Made by a program: the position numbers and the translations under genes. Below, piece after piece: positions 1-10,391 of a stretch of 64,000 bases of DNA (its first letter is position 1; each line of letters begins with the position of its first letter). The stretch covers positions 339,266,654 through 339,330,653 of the forward strand of contig JAUPFV010000002.1 in the NCBI GenBank assembly GCA_036936605.1. The letters run 5' to 3'. The notes under the pieces were generated by a model that was not told the origin of the DNA, did not search any database, and saw only the letters and a list, made by a program, of their open reading frames with translations. The stretch comes from Limnanthes douglasii subsp. nivea (taxonomy: Eukaryota; Streptophyta; Magnoliopsida; Brassicales; Limnanthaceae).

Positions 1-784
1 GGAGCATTTTTTGCCAGCATTTTGTGGAAAGCAAGAAGTTTCCCGCCAATGGTGATACGCTAATTTATTATAGGAAATAGATAGGGGAAAGTTTCAAGGA
101 ATACACAAATAATTTAATCAAGACAAAAACTAACATGGAAAATTGTGTAGATAAGGTTGCATTAGCATCTTTTCGGACGGGTTTGCTTCCGGGAATTCTA
201 AAGAAATAATATCGCTGAAAAACAAGCTATGGAATTTGAGGATATATTGGATAGAGTAGAGAAAAGAATATTGGTGGAAGAAACGCAAGTGTAAGAGAAA
301 CGAATCTTGGTGGAAGAAACGCAAGTGTCAGAGAAACTTTCTTGGGCAAATATAGAATAGAATCAGTTCCGTCAAGGGTCAGTAACGTCAATGACACCTC
401 AGACTAATTCTCAACCAACCAATATTATCCGAAGCCGAGCACTTGTATATACCGTGGTTCATATACCATACTACATGAAATAGTATTCACCGGTTATCAA
501 CACTCAACAATATGTCTGACCCATATTGTACAAATAGATCCGACTAACACACTTTGCCGAATTAAATGAGTGTGTAGCAACAATTTTTGAGAAATCATGA
601 CAACATGTACATTTTCGCAAAACTTTTCAGATGCAGACTTCAAGGGAAAACGGAAATAAAAGATATTGTAAATATTATAAGGATATTGGGCATGATACGA
701 GAGATTGTGTGGTATTGAAGAAATAAATACAGGTCTTGATTGAAAATGGAAAGCTAGAAGCGTTTGTGAAGATAGTAAGATGGT
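1..784 (+). pseudogene. Tat-type Ty3/gypsy gag fragment, left part outside the window
   Basis: This is a decayed piece of a retrotransposon gag gene, the structural protein of the virus-like particle. It is clearly related at nucleotide level to the gag of the large Tat element at about 31366-32080. Recognisable parts are the capsid-like stretch around 60-210, a glutamate/valine-rich linker around 240-340 and a zinc-knuckle region around 650-720. The knuckle reads C-x2-Y-x4-H-x4-C, with Tyr where a metal ligand is expected; the same Tyr occurs in the second copy. Many stops interrupt every frame. A tandem duplication of about 38 bp (about 265-335) repeats the segment beginning ttggtggaagaaacgcaagt. 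At about 785 homology switches to a copia RT on the opposite strand. Confidence 0.8.
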
Positions 785-1240
785 AACAACATCCATTTGA
801 TCTAGCTCAAGATAAAATCTAGCACCAATTGACAATATAAACCTGGTTGAGGGTTGTTTCACAACCGACAAAAACATCTCATTAAAATAAAAACCTTCAT
901 TTTGTGTAAATCCCTTAGCTACTAGTCTAGTCTTGTATATGGGTAGCTTAACACCAGGTATATATGGCTTATTCTTGAATATCCATCCAGTCCCACCAAG
1001 CTTCTGACTTTTTGGTTACTTTACAAGAATCCAAGTGTTCACCTTCTTGAGAGATCTCAGTACTTCTATCGCGGTCGTGAGCTACTTATCTCTATCACTA
1101 TACTCTTATCACAATAGATTTCAGGTTCAAAAATATCTCCATGCTTCTCAATAGATAAAACATAACCAATTATATCGAAAAAGCCATAGCTCTACGACAG
1201 TTTACTTGCTCTACTAAATTTAAAACAACACATATTCAAG
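785..1240 (-). pseudogene. Ty1/copia reverse transcriptase fragment
   Basis: Read on the minus strand, this matches the start of a copia reverse transcriptase, with pieces such as FLSVVKQPSTRFILSI and LELDQMDVV. It is collinear with the better preserved copy at 62250-62690 on the same strand. Stops and frameshifts are frequent and only the N-terminal part of the RT is present. It directly abuts the plus-strand gypsy gag fragment, as expected if one element inserted into the other and both were later eroded. No LTR or target duplication is visible here. Confidence 0.75.
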
Positions 1241-1244
1241 CCAA

Positions 1245-2165
1245 ATTCAAATATTTTATTTTTTAATTTTTATATATAAATTCATTTAATAAAGATAAAC
1301 ATAATAGTTGTAAATTTTTTAAAAAACAATCCAAGATCTAAATATAAGCTTCGTTTTTAATACGACTAACATTTATTTCAACCATTTTTGGTAAGTACGA
1401 CTTATACATACTTCGATCTAATAAGCTAATGTTATGAAAATACATCGAAACTCATTTCAAGAGAAAACAAATTCTTTTTTAAATTAAAATTCATGTTAAT
1501 ATGGTCTTTCAAAATTTGTTTGGTGGTATGAACAACTAATTTCAACTTTAACATCAAAATTAGTTGTTCAAACAACATTGTTTCAGTCTTCCATATCAAA
1601 ATTAGTGCATTTCAACAAAAGACAGAGTTCTAAATCTTAAATTCGATCAAATTTTTTAGATATATAAAGATATACGCATTTTAATAAAAAAAAGTAAACA
1701 AATTAAAACTAGTAAAAATTGAATCTTTTTGGATGTTTCCAAACTCTAATTCAAAATCTTAAAGTAAAAAAGAAAATCAGAAAAAATACAAAAACATGTA
1801 TATACACGTAAGCAATGATGTCGCTAACAATTTCATATCTTAAAATTGTAAAAATATCTAAAAATCAAATTTGTGTCCTTAAAACTTTGGAGGTTCGGAA
1901 GGATTTAGGTTTAGAAGGGAAAAAAGTAGCAAGGTTTTCTAAAAAGAAAAGATATAGATGTTTTTCTTTTCAAAAACATTTTTAAAACGACTTAAAAACA
2001 TGACACTTATAATCTAAGCCATAAATAAAAACTATGTCATCCAATATAACTTGAATGGTATGGTTTTGTCTTCCTTAACAAGAGCAATCAACACAAAAAG
2101 AGATGAAGACTGGTTGCAGCAATGTAAAACATAGATTCGAATCTTAGTCGCTATGGAACCAAACA
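1245..2165. other. AT-rich intergenic stretch, nothing recognised
   Basis: Very AT-rich with scattered poly-A and poly-T runs. I see no ORF with coding character and no repeat family I recognise. Its right end is presumably the 3' untranslated and flanking region of the minus-strand gene ending at 2170. Confidence 0.5.
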
Positions 2166-2169
2166 CAAT

Positions 2170-4316
2170 CTATTCGAAAATCTGCTCACAGCATAAGAAA
2201 TGGTTCCATATCAAGCTTAAATTGTCTTTCAAAATACCCGAAACCGAACTTTCGTCCACGTTGCCTTCCTGAAAATCAAACAATGAATACATATAATCTC
2301 TAAACCTATAAATGTCAATAAATATATAGGCCATATATTGACATAGAAAAGTTGTATACCTGTAGTTTCATTTTAAGACCATTCAACTTAAAATTAACCT
2401 CTCTAGCAGGCTCAGAAATTCCAGTCTGTATATCAACCCGATCGACATCTCTAATCTTTAGCAACAGAGAAGGAGTAGAATAAGAACTAGTTATAGAATG
2501 CCACACACTACTAATATAGTATCTTCCGCTCGAAGATGATTCCTTCCAATTTATCCCACCCTTAACTGTTGGATCGACAGATGCCGTATCAATCATGTTG
2601 CGGACACCAGCCAAATCAGCGGCCTAAAAGAGTAAAGGTGTTTGCTAAAATACTTACTCTCTTGAATAAATATTTCAAAACTCAAAGTAAGCTTCTTTCT
2701 AAACAATATTACACAGCAAGTAATAGATTAGTAAGGAACACTACTTGATCGCAGTCATATCAAGGGAGCGAATCACTTGGTATAAGCTGAGAATAAGCAA
2801 AAGGAAGAAACTTACAGTCAGATCAGATATAATCTTTCTAGACCATAACATCAATCTTACGTCCACACCCTTGCCAACACACGATATATCGATCTGCATA
2901 TGCCGTGTTCGACCTGTTTCAACCTACAGGAAGGCGAAGGCCTAAGCTTAATATATATAAACCCTAACGCAAACTATATAACTTGCCTTATCAAGACTGA
3001 GCTATATATAAACCCTAACGCAAACTATGTAAACAGATGAGCTTGCCTTATGAAGACTGAGCTTTTTATCTTCACGTATTCTACATTTGCACGATAAGGT
3101 TATTCCTGGCCTTGCCTTATCAGAGACCTGAACGGAAAAAAAGAAAAAAAAGGCTGCTAGGTAAAAATTGGTCATTGTTTACATATAAACATTTTCACCA
3201 ACGTATTGAAAAATAGTACCTGCACATTGAATATATCTTTCGCTTTTTTAAAAACAAAATCTGTATTAGAATCTGCTTCTTTGAAAACAGTATCGATGTA
3301 TTCAGCTGGCAGAGTTGTGTAAAATGTTCGGTTCAGTTTTCTTATATCTGTATCCCATGATGCATCTTCTATACGAGCAAGACTAGTTTTTCTACTCCTA
3401 CAAGATAAAACAAATACAGTTTTTAATTATGAAAACATTTCTGAACATCATCTGTCCATGTTTCTGGCCTATCTACGATCCGCCGAGTAAAATGTTGTTG
3501 GACAACTTAGTAAGACTTTAAAATCAACAAAATCTATAAATTTAATCTATGACTTGCATAACCTATAAATTCAATCTCTTGGGCAAGTAGCTTTTGGGCA
3601 AGTAGGTTTTTTTACAGTGTCAAAGACTAAATTTATAGATTTTGCCAAGGTTAGTGACTAAATTTATAGATTTTGGGAAGCCTACGAGTACTCGTATCTC
3701 AAAATCAAGAGATTATACGAAAGAAAACGGATAATTCAGAAACTATTCACTCTTTTAATCCAATCCCACAAAGAAAGGAGAACTATAAAAGATAATAAAA
3801 CTAAAAACAAACCCATTAAACAAAATCTTGCCAACTCTAGCAACTAATTGTGGTTTGATATCAGGCCGTGTCTCATTCTTGAAGATCCTATATACAGAGA
3901 GTAGTGTGCCATGAACATTTTCCGATATCCGTTGGCAAGCCGCTTCATCATTCTCTAAAAAAGAAACACTGGTCCGTTAAAATGTAATCAATAGTGTTTG
4001 AGGTTATAAAAAAACAACATAGACAAACCAGTGTTTATAAGCGAATTCACTAGAACTTGAGGTTTCCCTCCTTTCAGGTTTGTAATGGACTCCACCGGCT
4101 GGAGACGAAGAGAAGAAAAGTCATTGTTGTTATAAGAGCATCTAAACCTACCGGAAACCATATTGAGACTGTGTTTTTAACATATCCCATATTGTTATGA
4201 TGCGTAGGTGTCCTCAAATCCATTTGTTTCTTGAACCGTGGTTCAATTGATTCAGGTACCGGCGTGGGTTTGATAGGATTGTTTGAGTTTCTCTTGTGAG
4301 GAGGAACATAAGCCAT
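2170..4316 (-). CDS. Seven-exon plant gene, MAYVPPHKR family (DUF7903-like), possibly frameshifted in exon 1
   Basis: The exon model from splice signals and reading phase is 4029-4316, 3813-3954, 3220-3397, 3047-3127, 2816-2923, 2360-2623 and 2170-2268 (TAG at 2170-2172), about 385 residues. The start is the ATG at 4314-4316, giving MAYVPPHKRNSNN, which I associate with the plant family DUF7903; its function is unknown to me. Phases from exon 1 end to exon 7 agree exactly (1, 0, 0, 0, 0, 0 after the phase-2 join of exons 2 and 3). Recognisable stretches include RISENVHGTLLSVYRIFKNE (exon 2), TFYTTLPAEYIDTVFKEAD (exon 3), HMQIDISCVGKGVDVRLMLW (exon 5) and NMIDTASVDPTVKGGINWKE (exon 6). Intron 4 uses a GC donor (AAG|GCAAGC). 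Within exon 1 the frame changes between VGLDA and the segment ending KPQVLVNSLINT, so it carries either an indel or a 53-nt GT-AG intron. A TATA-like site lies about 75 bp upstream. Confidence 0.7.
2951..3062. repeat. Tandem duplication (51/60 bp) spanning an exon-intron junction
   Basis: Two copies (about 2951-3001 and 3002-3062) share ctatatataaaccctaacgc and the block reading cttgccttat-aagactgagct. On the minus strand each contains the end of exon 4 of the MAYVPPHKR-family gene followed by a GC-type donor. Using the outer donor (3045-3046) keeps the frame open. Using the duplicated one (2985-2986) would add 60 nt that include an in-frame TAG. Confidence 0.8.
3500..3768. mobile_element. 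MITE-like foldback element in intron 2 of the MAYVPPHKR-family gene
   Basis: This part of intron 2 contains repeated blocks of the type gactaaatttatagatttt, in both orientations, and a right end resembling the terminal repeat of the better defined element at 43848-44176. Boundaries are approximate and I could not find a target duplication here. It makes intron 2 (3398-3812) much longer than the other introns, which are about 75-190 nt. Confidence 0.5.
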
Positions 4317-4390
4317 AGTGTGCAATCGAGGTAATGATTTGGTTTACAATCTTTGGATTTGATTTCTAAAGAAAAAGGACTTAAAATACA

Positions 4391-4397
4391 TTATATA
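4391..4397 (-). promoter_or_regulatory. TATA-like box of the MAYVPPHKR-family gene
   Basis: TATATAA on the minus strand, about 75 bp upstream of the proposed ATG. Position and composition fit a plant core promoter; the flanking DNA is AT-rich, so chance occurrence is possible. Confidence 0.45.
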
Positions 4398-4399
4398 CT

Positions 4400-6060
4400 C
4401 TTAGAAGATTAAAAGTTTATACAGTATGAGTTGACACTTAGAAGCTTAAAAGTTTATATGAATTAAAAAATGGTATAATGATTAATTATTTTGGTTTCCA
4501 AGAAAAATTGATACTACCCGTAAGCGTTATGTATTTTGAAAAGATATGCTCACAAATTATCTAAAGGCCATATCTTATGATAACTTTATCTTTTAAATAA
4601 GCGAAAAATAATTTGTTTTTTTTTAAAAAAATTCTCCATATTTAGGGTTGCGTGAGTCATACTCAATTTGAATATAGATATTACTAGAAAAATTGCCCGC
4701 GCGTTGCAGCGGGATTATATTTTTTTTTTTATAAAATATATATAATAGTAATATATTAAAAAAATAGGTATTTTTATTATGTTGGCGAATTGGTCTTTGG
4801 TTTACTTCGTTCGGTTTCTTCAATTTTGTTATGACACATTCGTTGTTAAATAAATTTCGTATGATATTGACAATGCAACACAATCATATAAAATATGCAA
4901 TTCTATCGGATCTCTATATGCATGTTTTTATTTCTTCTTACACTAACCAAATAGTTTATACTCAAAAGAAATTAATTAAAACATACACATAAAACTTATC
5001 TCACGACACTATAAAAGTAGAACAGATTAGGCTGGCTAAGTCTAAACTTTAAACTCAAACAAAAAAACTAAGAAACTAAGAAAGTGAAATTTAACTATCC
5101 CAAAAGTATTAAAATTGAAATACTAATGATCAATATTGCTATCTAAAAAAATAGCTCACTTCATTCATCCATAAATAAAAAACAAACCGACCAATGCTAT
5201 GAAGGAATTTTTTTTACTTCAATATAAATACATTTTGAAGTCTAAAATTGACATGTTAACCAAGAATTTCTTCTTAAGGTATGACTCACTACCCGTGCTT
5301 AATACTAATTCTGTTAGATGTCGTGTTTTGTTTAAAATTTTAAATTTTAGATTATGGTTTGGTTTTCTTGTTGAAATAAAAATCCAATAAACTTTCTAGT
5401 TGTGCTGTAAGTGTTTAATTTTGTTAGGCTGTTTATAAATTCTATCTCTATCATTGTGGAGCAATCCGTCTTTGGGACAGGATTTATAGATATTAATATA
5501 TAAATCAGCGGTATATATTGCAAAAAATATGCAGGAAAATGTTTTTTATGTTAAAACATCGGTTTCAACCCAGTTGATACTTATGAGGCAAATGCATACG
5601 GTTGGTAAATGATTTCTATTTATACAAAGAAGAAGCTTGGACGTGTTGTTTTGTGATGTCTCTATGTCTTCCATTTTATATACACACATATTTTGATTTG
5701 ATTTGTTACTTTCCATATTATATACATACATATCTGGATTTGATTTGTTATTTTCAAGTTCCACAAATCACATTATGTATAGTTAAGTTTATTATCAACT
5801 TTTGCACGTTCAAAAACCAACAACTTTATCACTTTTTTGCTTGAGAATAAGCAACTGGGATAGTTTCTTTGATAGAGATCACAAAATACCATATCATTAA
5901 GCTATTCACCAAGTACCTTCCATTTCAAAAATTGGTGAAAGAATTCGCCCAGAATTTCAGAGCAGTGTTGTAGTGGCTCTCCAGAAATATGCATATCTTT
6001 TTAGGTCTGTTTGAGGATGAGAATTTGTGTGTCCAAAGATGTCCAGCTGGCTAGGACGAT
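4400..6060. other. AT-rich intergenic DNA with one GC-rich palindromic motif
   Basis: No coding region is recognised. At about 4696-4712 a short GC-rich near-palindrome (ccgcgcgttgcagcggg) stands out against the AT-rich background; similar motifs occur in plant Helitron-like and MITE repeats, but no termini can be defined. At about 5667-5760 there is an imperfect two-copy tandem repeat containing tggatttgatttgttatttt. Confidence 0.4.
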
Positions 6061-6067
6061 CACAGGA

Positions 6068-6157
6068 GAGCGTTCTTATTAAAATCCAATTCCAGGATTG
6101 GATCAAGTATCTGAGCGTTCTTATTAAAATCCAATTCTAGGATTGGATCAAGTATCT
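6068..6157. repeat. Two-copy 45-bp tandem repeat
   Basis: Units 6068-6112 and 6113-6157 begin gagcgttcttattaaaatcc and differ at one visible position (ccag versus ctag). No gene is associated with them. Confidence 0.9.
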
Positions 6158-6159
6158 GT

Positions 6160-8770
6160 TTGTTTTGTAGGTTTTAAAATGGTTATACATTTATTTGATT
6201 AGTCTTGAAAAATTGACGTCGACTATAGTTCGTATCCTTTCGGATCATCGATATGATTATATTTTTGCTCTGTTTAGATTCTCCTTGATATAAATTTTAT
6301 TTATTGTAATAATAAAAATATTTAATAGCTTATAAGTAACAAATATACTGACAACCAATGATCTCTTAATTTATAGAAACCTACGGAAAAAATACATATA
6401 ATTTATGACTTCAAGCTAAGATTGACAATAGACAAATACACATAATAATGAATCTAGTTCACTGTCTTAGAATAAATATATTACTATAGTCCACATGTTT
6501 AGTGTCTTGGTTTACAATCATCAAGTCATCGAGAAGATTTTGGGAAATTTTGTTAACTTTGATCGGTTTGTAAGTGAAAATTGGAGCAAATGACGGGACA
6601 GAAATTGGCTGCTTCAGCCAATATTTTAACATGTGGTTCAAATCTATATTTCTTTAGTGTCTCCACAAATTTATTCTCGAAACCTTTGCGATATGGCCAA
6701 TGACGTTAAGCTTGAAGATTAGCAAATGTAAACAATATATTTACCAAAATCAATAAAAAATAATTTTGGATTTTTTAGCGCAATTTTATATGGGCTTTGA
6801 TATCAAATTCAGAAACTAAATTTATGTTTACAGAATGTCTTGCATAAGGTTAACAACTGCAGTTACTATCCTCGAGAAACAATAGACTCTCAGCTTCGCT
6901 TAAAATCTACAACTAAAATAATATATTGTTCAAAATATAATTAAGGAAATCTTTCATGAGAGAAGTGTCTAGTCACATGTTGGTAGGTAAAAACTGGGGT
7001 TTTAATCTCTGGATAAATTCCAATAGTCCTTAGTGTATCAAGTGCAATAAAGATGTGATTATTAAAAAAAATTCCTGAAATACGGCAGTCAAGTAAGCAA
7101 ACTTAAGATGGATGCGACTTCCTGAATAATAAAAAAGTAAAAAAAAACACAAAAAAAATGAATGAAAACACCATTATATTGTTGATCCCAGAAAATGTAT
7201 ATTTGCTTGACACACACTTCCTCGAAATCTTTTAAAGTAAAATAACTGTATTCAATATTGAGATATTCAATGAGCACTATAAAAAAAATCATATTATATT
7301 GTAGATCTTCAACTTCAGGTTCAAGTTCTCCTACGGGTTCAATATTATTACTCACCTTTTGTAGCTCATCAACCTTATTCATGTAAAGTTTCTTTTCCTA
7401 CATCATATCAAAAAATGTTATAAGAATATATTGAAATAAATTATTTTTGTTTGTGATCAAAAATTAAATTTTAAGTTACCTCACTTCATCTTCCATAGAT
7501 TTTCATTTACTATCCTTACTTCTGTTCCTTCATTTGAAGGATTATATAATGTTAAGGACAAAACCCACTAAAAATATTGTATTTAAAGATAACAATATGC
7601 TATTTGTTAATCATCAAGAACAACGATGAACTTTATTAGCTTCAACTCTGTAAGTATCAAAAGTTAGTAATCAAGAACAACCCCAAATCCAACTATGTTA
7701 GCTTCTATGTTTGGAGCTAATTTCTTTTTGGTAAGAATACGCCCTTTGTTAATTAAAGTTTAAGACATCATTATACATACAATATTATATAAGAATGAGC
7801 CAACAACTACATACAAACAATGAAACATCACCCTTATAAAATTAATTCAATTCGATAAGCTGAAGAGGAGACAATTTAATGTATAATATGAAAAAAATTT
7901 AATGTTCTCACATTTAATCCCAGTACGTTCATCTGTGTGGAAAATAAGAAGAAAGATCAGCTCCTGAACCATAATCAAATATAAAATTCTCTAATTTGCA
8001 TCTATGATACTACGGATGGAAGCTTCTAAGCAAAAATGGAAGCTTCTAAGCAAAATTAGAATCAGAGATATAGAGATAGCGTATTACCTAGTAGTCGATG
8101 TTAAACATATATGGGGATCCGTTGGATTTATAAAAGATCTGAATGGGTTCTGCATAAATATTAGGGGTGATATTGTTACTTCCAAATGTATAATACGAAA
8201 ACCATATAATAGTCTTACCTTTAATCTGAAACGCCCACCAAAAGAAGATGAAATATCGACTCGATCACCAGAATCAAACAGAAAAATAGTCTAATTTGCA
8301 TATGCGATACTACAGAAGGAAGTTTTTAAACAAAATTGAAATCGGAGATAGAGGGCAGTATCTTACCTGAAGAGTCGAGATTATACAAATTTGATGGAGA
8401 AATTTTGATGCAGTGAGAAGACAGATTTTGGATGAAAGCAAAAAAAAACAGTTTAAGAGTTAATTACACGGCAAACGCAAACAAAACGGCAAGAAGATAA
8501 AGAGCTATCTAAAAAAGATTTAATTAAACTGAAACAATGAAACAAAAAACACGCGTCATGAATGTAAAAAGCCACCTAAAATAAAAGTGAAAGAAGAAAC
8601 ACGCGTCACGAATGTAATGTGCCACCTAAATTACTTAAAACTAAATTATAATTACCTATAAATTTTTAATTTTTATCTAAATGTTAAAGCGTAAATATAA
8701 AATAATTAAATGAGCCCATATAAGTGTACATTAGTCCATATATATTACTGATTAAAACACAACTAATACG
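6160..8770. other. AT-rich DNA; splice-like fragments of an unidentified gene possible
   Basis: No convincing gene. On the minus strand a few short segments are bounded by splice-like signals, for example a possible 42-nt exon at about 7355-7396 encoding EKKLYMNKVDELQK followed by GTGAG, and a donor (CTTCAG|GTAAGATAC) near 8368. They do not join into a model I can defend. Diverged direct repeats lie at about 7990-8110 and 8290-8385 (ctaatttgcat, gatactac, ggaag). A 50-bp tandem pair at about 8540-8580 and 8590-8630 shares acacgcgtca and gccacctaaa. Confidence 0.35.
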
Positions 8771-8785
8771 TATAAGGGTAAGTAG

Positions 8786-8833
8786 GTAAAGTAGTGATTC
8801 ATTGTTCATAAGCACAATGAATCACTACTTTAC
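8786..8833. repeat. Perfect 20-bp inverted repeat with 8-nt loop
   Basis: The left arm 8786-8805 (gtaaagtagtgattcattgt) and right arm 8814-8833 are exact reverse complements separated by tcataagc. It could be a snapped-back MITE remnant or a cruciform-forming site. No flanking target duplication was found. Confidence 0.85.
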
Positions 8834-9029
8834 TTTAGTTTTTATAGTAATTTATTATTTGTGGTTCAAAAAATATTATTAAAAAATACGTTACGAACAG
8901 TGGCGTAGCCAGGATTTGATCTTTATGGTGTCATCCTAGTGTACTTACTATTTAGAGTAAATAGTGTACTTACTATTTACCCTATTTAGAGTAAGAGGGT
9001 AAAATTTCTAGCCATCAACCATAACACTA

Positions 9030-9752
9030 ATGAGTGCTTGAGTATGTTACTCAGACCTTTGGGCTCCAACACGTGAAGTTACTATAGATGGTGGAAAGTA
9101 CTCCATATCTTTGATATATGATTATTCTAGGAAAGTACGAGTAGTACTTTTAAAGACCAATGATAAAGTATTTGCTTAGTTTGTTAATTGGAAGACATTG
9201 GTAGAGAATTAAACATCAAAACTGTTGAAGAAGTTTTAGAAAATAATGGTTTGGAATCTATGAATAAGAAGTTTTCCAGATATTGTGAATTTTTAACATT
9301 GGTAAATATGAACCGTGAGGGGACTCCCAGCGTAACGATCTTATTAAAAGGATGAACTAACGTTGCTGGAAGGGGTTAGGTGTCTACTTCATACAGCTAG
9401 AATGAGCTGAAGGTTCTAGGGAGAATTCGTGACTACGACTGGGTATATCATCAACATGGGTCCATTTACGGAGTTTAAGTTTTTTTTTTATCCTCAAGAG
9501 GTTTAGATTCGAGAGAAACATCATCTGACATATTTGAAAGTGTTAAAAAATGCTATCTACGCACATGTGAAGAAAGATAAGCTTCGGTTGATGGCACTAA
9601 AATGTTTGTTCCTCGACTATGTGGAATGAGTAAAATAGTATAAGTTGTGGTTTTTTTAGCCTAAACACTAGAAGATTTTAGTACGCACATGCGTGGTTTT
9701 CAATAACGAAGACACGCCATTAAAGAAGATGATGGACAACCAAACTAGTATT
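9030..9752 (+). pseudogene. Ty1/copia integrase fragment, left part of a split remnant
   Basis: Plus-strand translation gives integrase-like pieces: TREVTIDGGKYSISLIYDYS, RKVRVVLLKTND, an NNGLESMNK segment corresponding to the D-N-G-x-E/F region, and a later YAHVKKDKLRL segment followed by a LFLDYVE-like stretch. Frameshifts and stops are common. The sequence stops at 9752 where a gag-only LTR element inserted, and resumes at 13948. No RT or RNase H lies on the other side, so this copia was internally deleted as well. Confidence 0.75.
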
Positions 9753-10236
9753 TGAAGAGTTTTTAAACTATCGGGGGGTGATTTTGCGATACGAAGATCT
9801 CTTAGTGGTGATTATGCGATACGAGGATCTCTTAGTGTCAATATAGGTAAATTTACTTTATGATACGAAGATCTTTTAGTCTCACAATAGTCTGTAGTAT
9901 TCAGTTTAGGAGTCTTTCTTAGAGAGAGAAAGTGCAGATTAGGTTAAGTAGAGAGAGAAAGTAATATTAAAATCAGTCTTGGAATCTGTGAAGCGCATGT
10001 GGTCCTTTTATAGTACAATTGCGGGCCCCATACGCTTTAATATCTACTTATTACATCTTTGGTCCCTATATCTTTTTACTTTTCCATAATAGCCACTTAT
10101 ATTGTGTTCTATACAATTTCCCCTATTCTAACTTCTTCTTTACAATTCTTTCCCAATAAGATTATTTCTTTACAATTCTTCCCCAATAAGTCTATTTCTT
10201 TACAATTCTTCCCTTGTCTTTTATTCTCCCTTATCA
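9753..10236 (-). repeat. 3' LTR of the gag-only element
   Basis: 484 bp, nearly identical to 13460-13942. Near its right end (about 10132-10211) it has three short direct repeats built on tctttacaattctt. The target duplication GTATT lies immediately left. Confidence 0.93.
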
Positions 10237-10391
10237 GTAGCCCCCCAGTCCTAGTAAAAATAGTTTTACTGGGACTGTAAGGAAGTCTCCACTGCTCCCT
10301 CGAACATTTTTCCTCGGAGAACGCTTCCTCAATTTCCAAATACCTCTTCGAAAAAGTGTCTCTTTGAAACAATGTTTTCCATTTCGCATCG

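Noticed and set aside
4690..4715. Helitron terminus
   Set aside because: Only a GC-rich near-palindrome is seen; no 5' TC end, no CTRR end and no paired terminus could be located.
7089..8370. MADS-box gene K-domain exons
   Set aside because: A 42-nt exon-like segment with splice signals suggested it, but residues do not match convincingly and no MADS domain is in the window.
8893..8925. hAT end (cagtggcgtagccagg)
   Set aside because: Resembles a common plant transposon end, but no partner terminus or target duplication was found.
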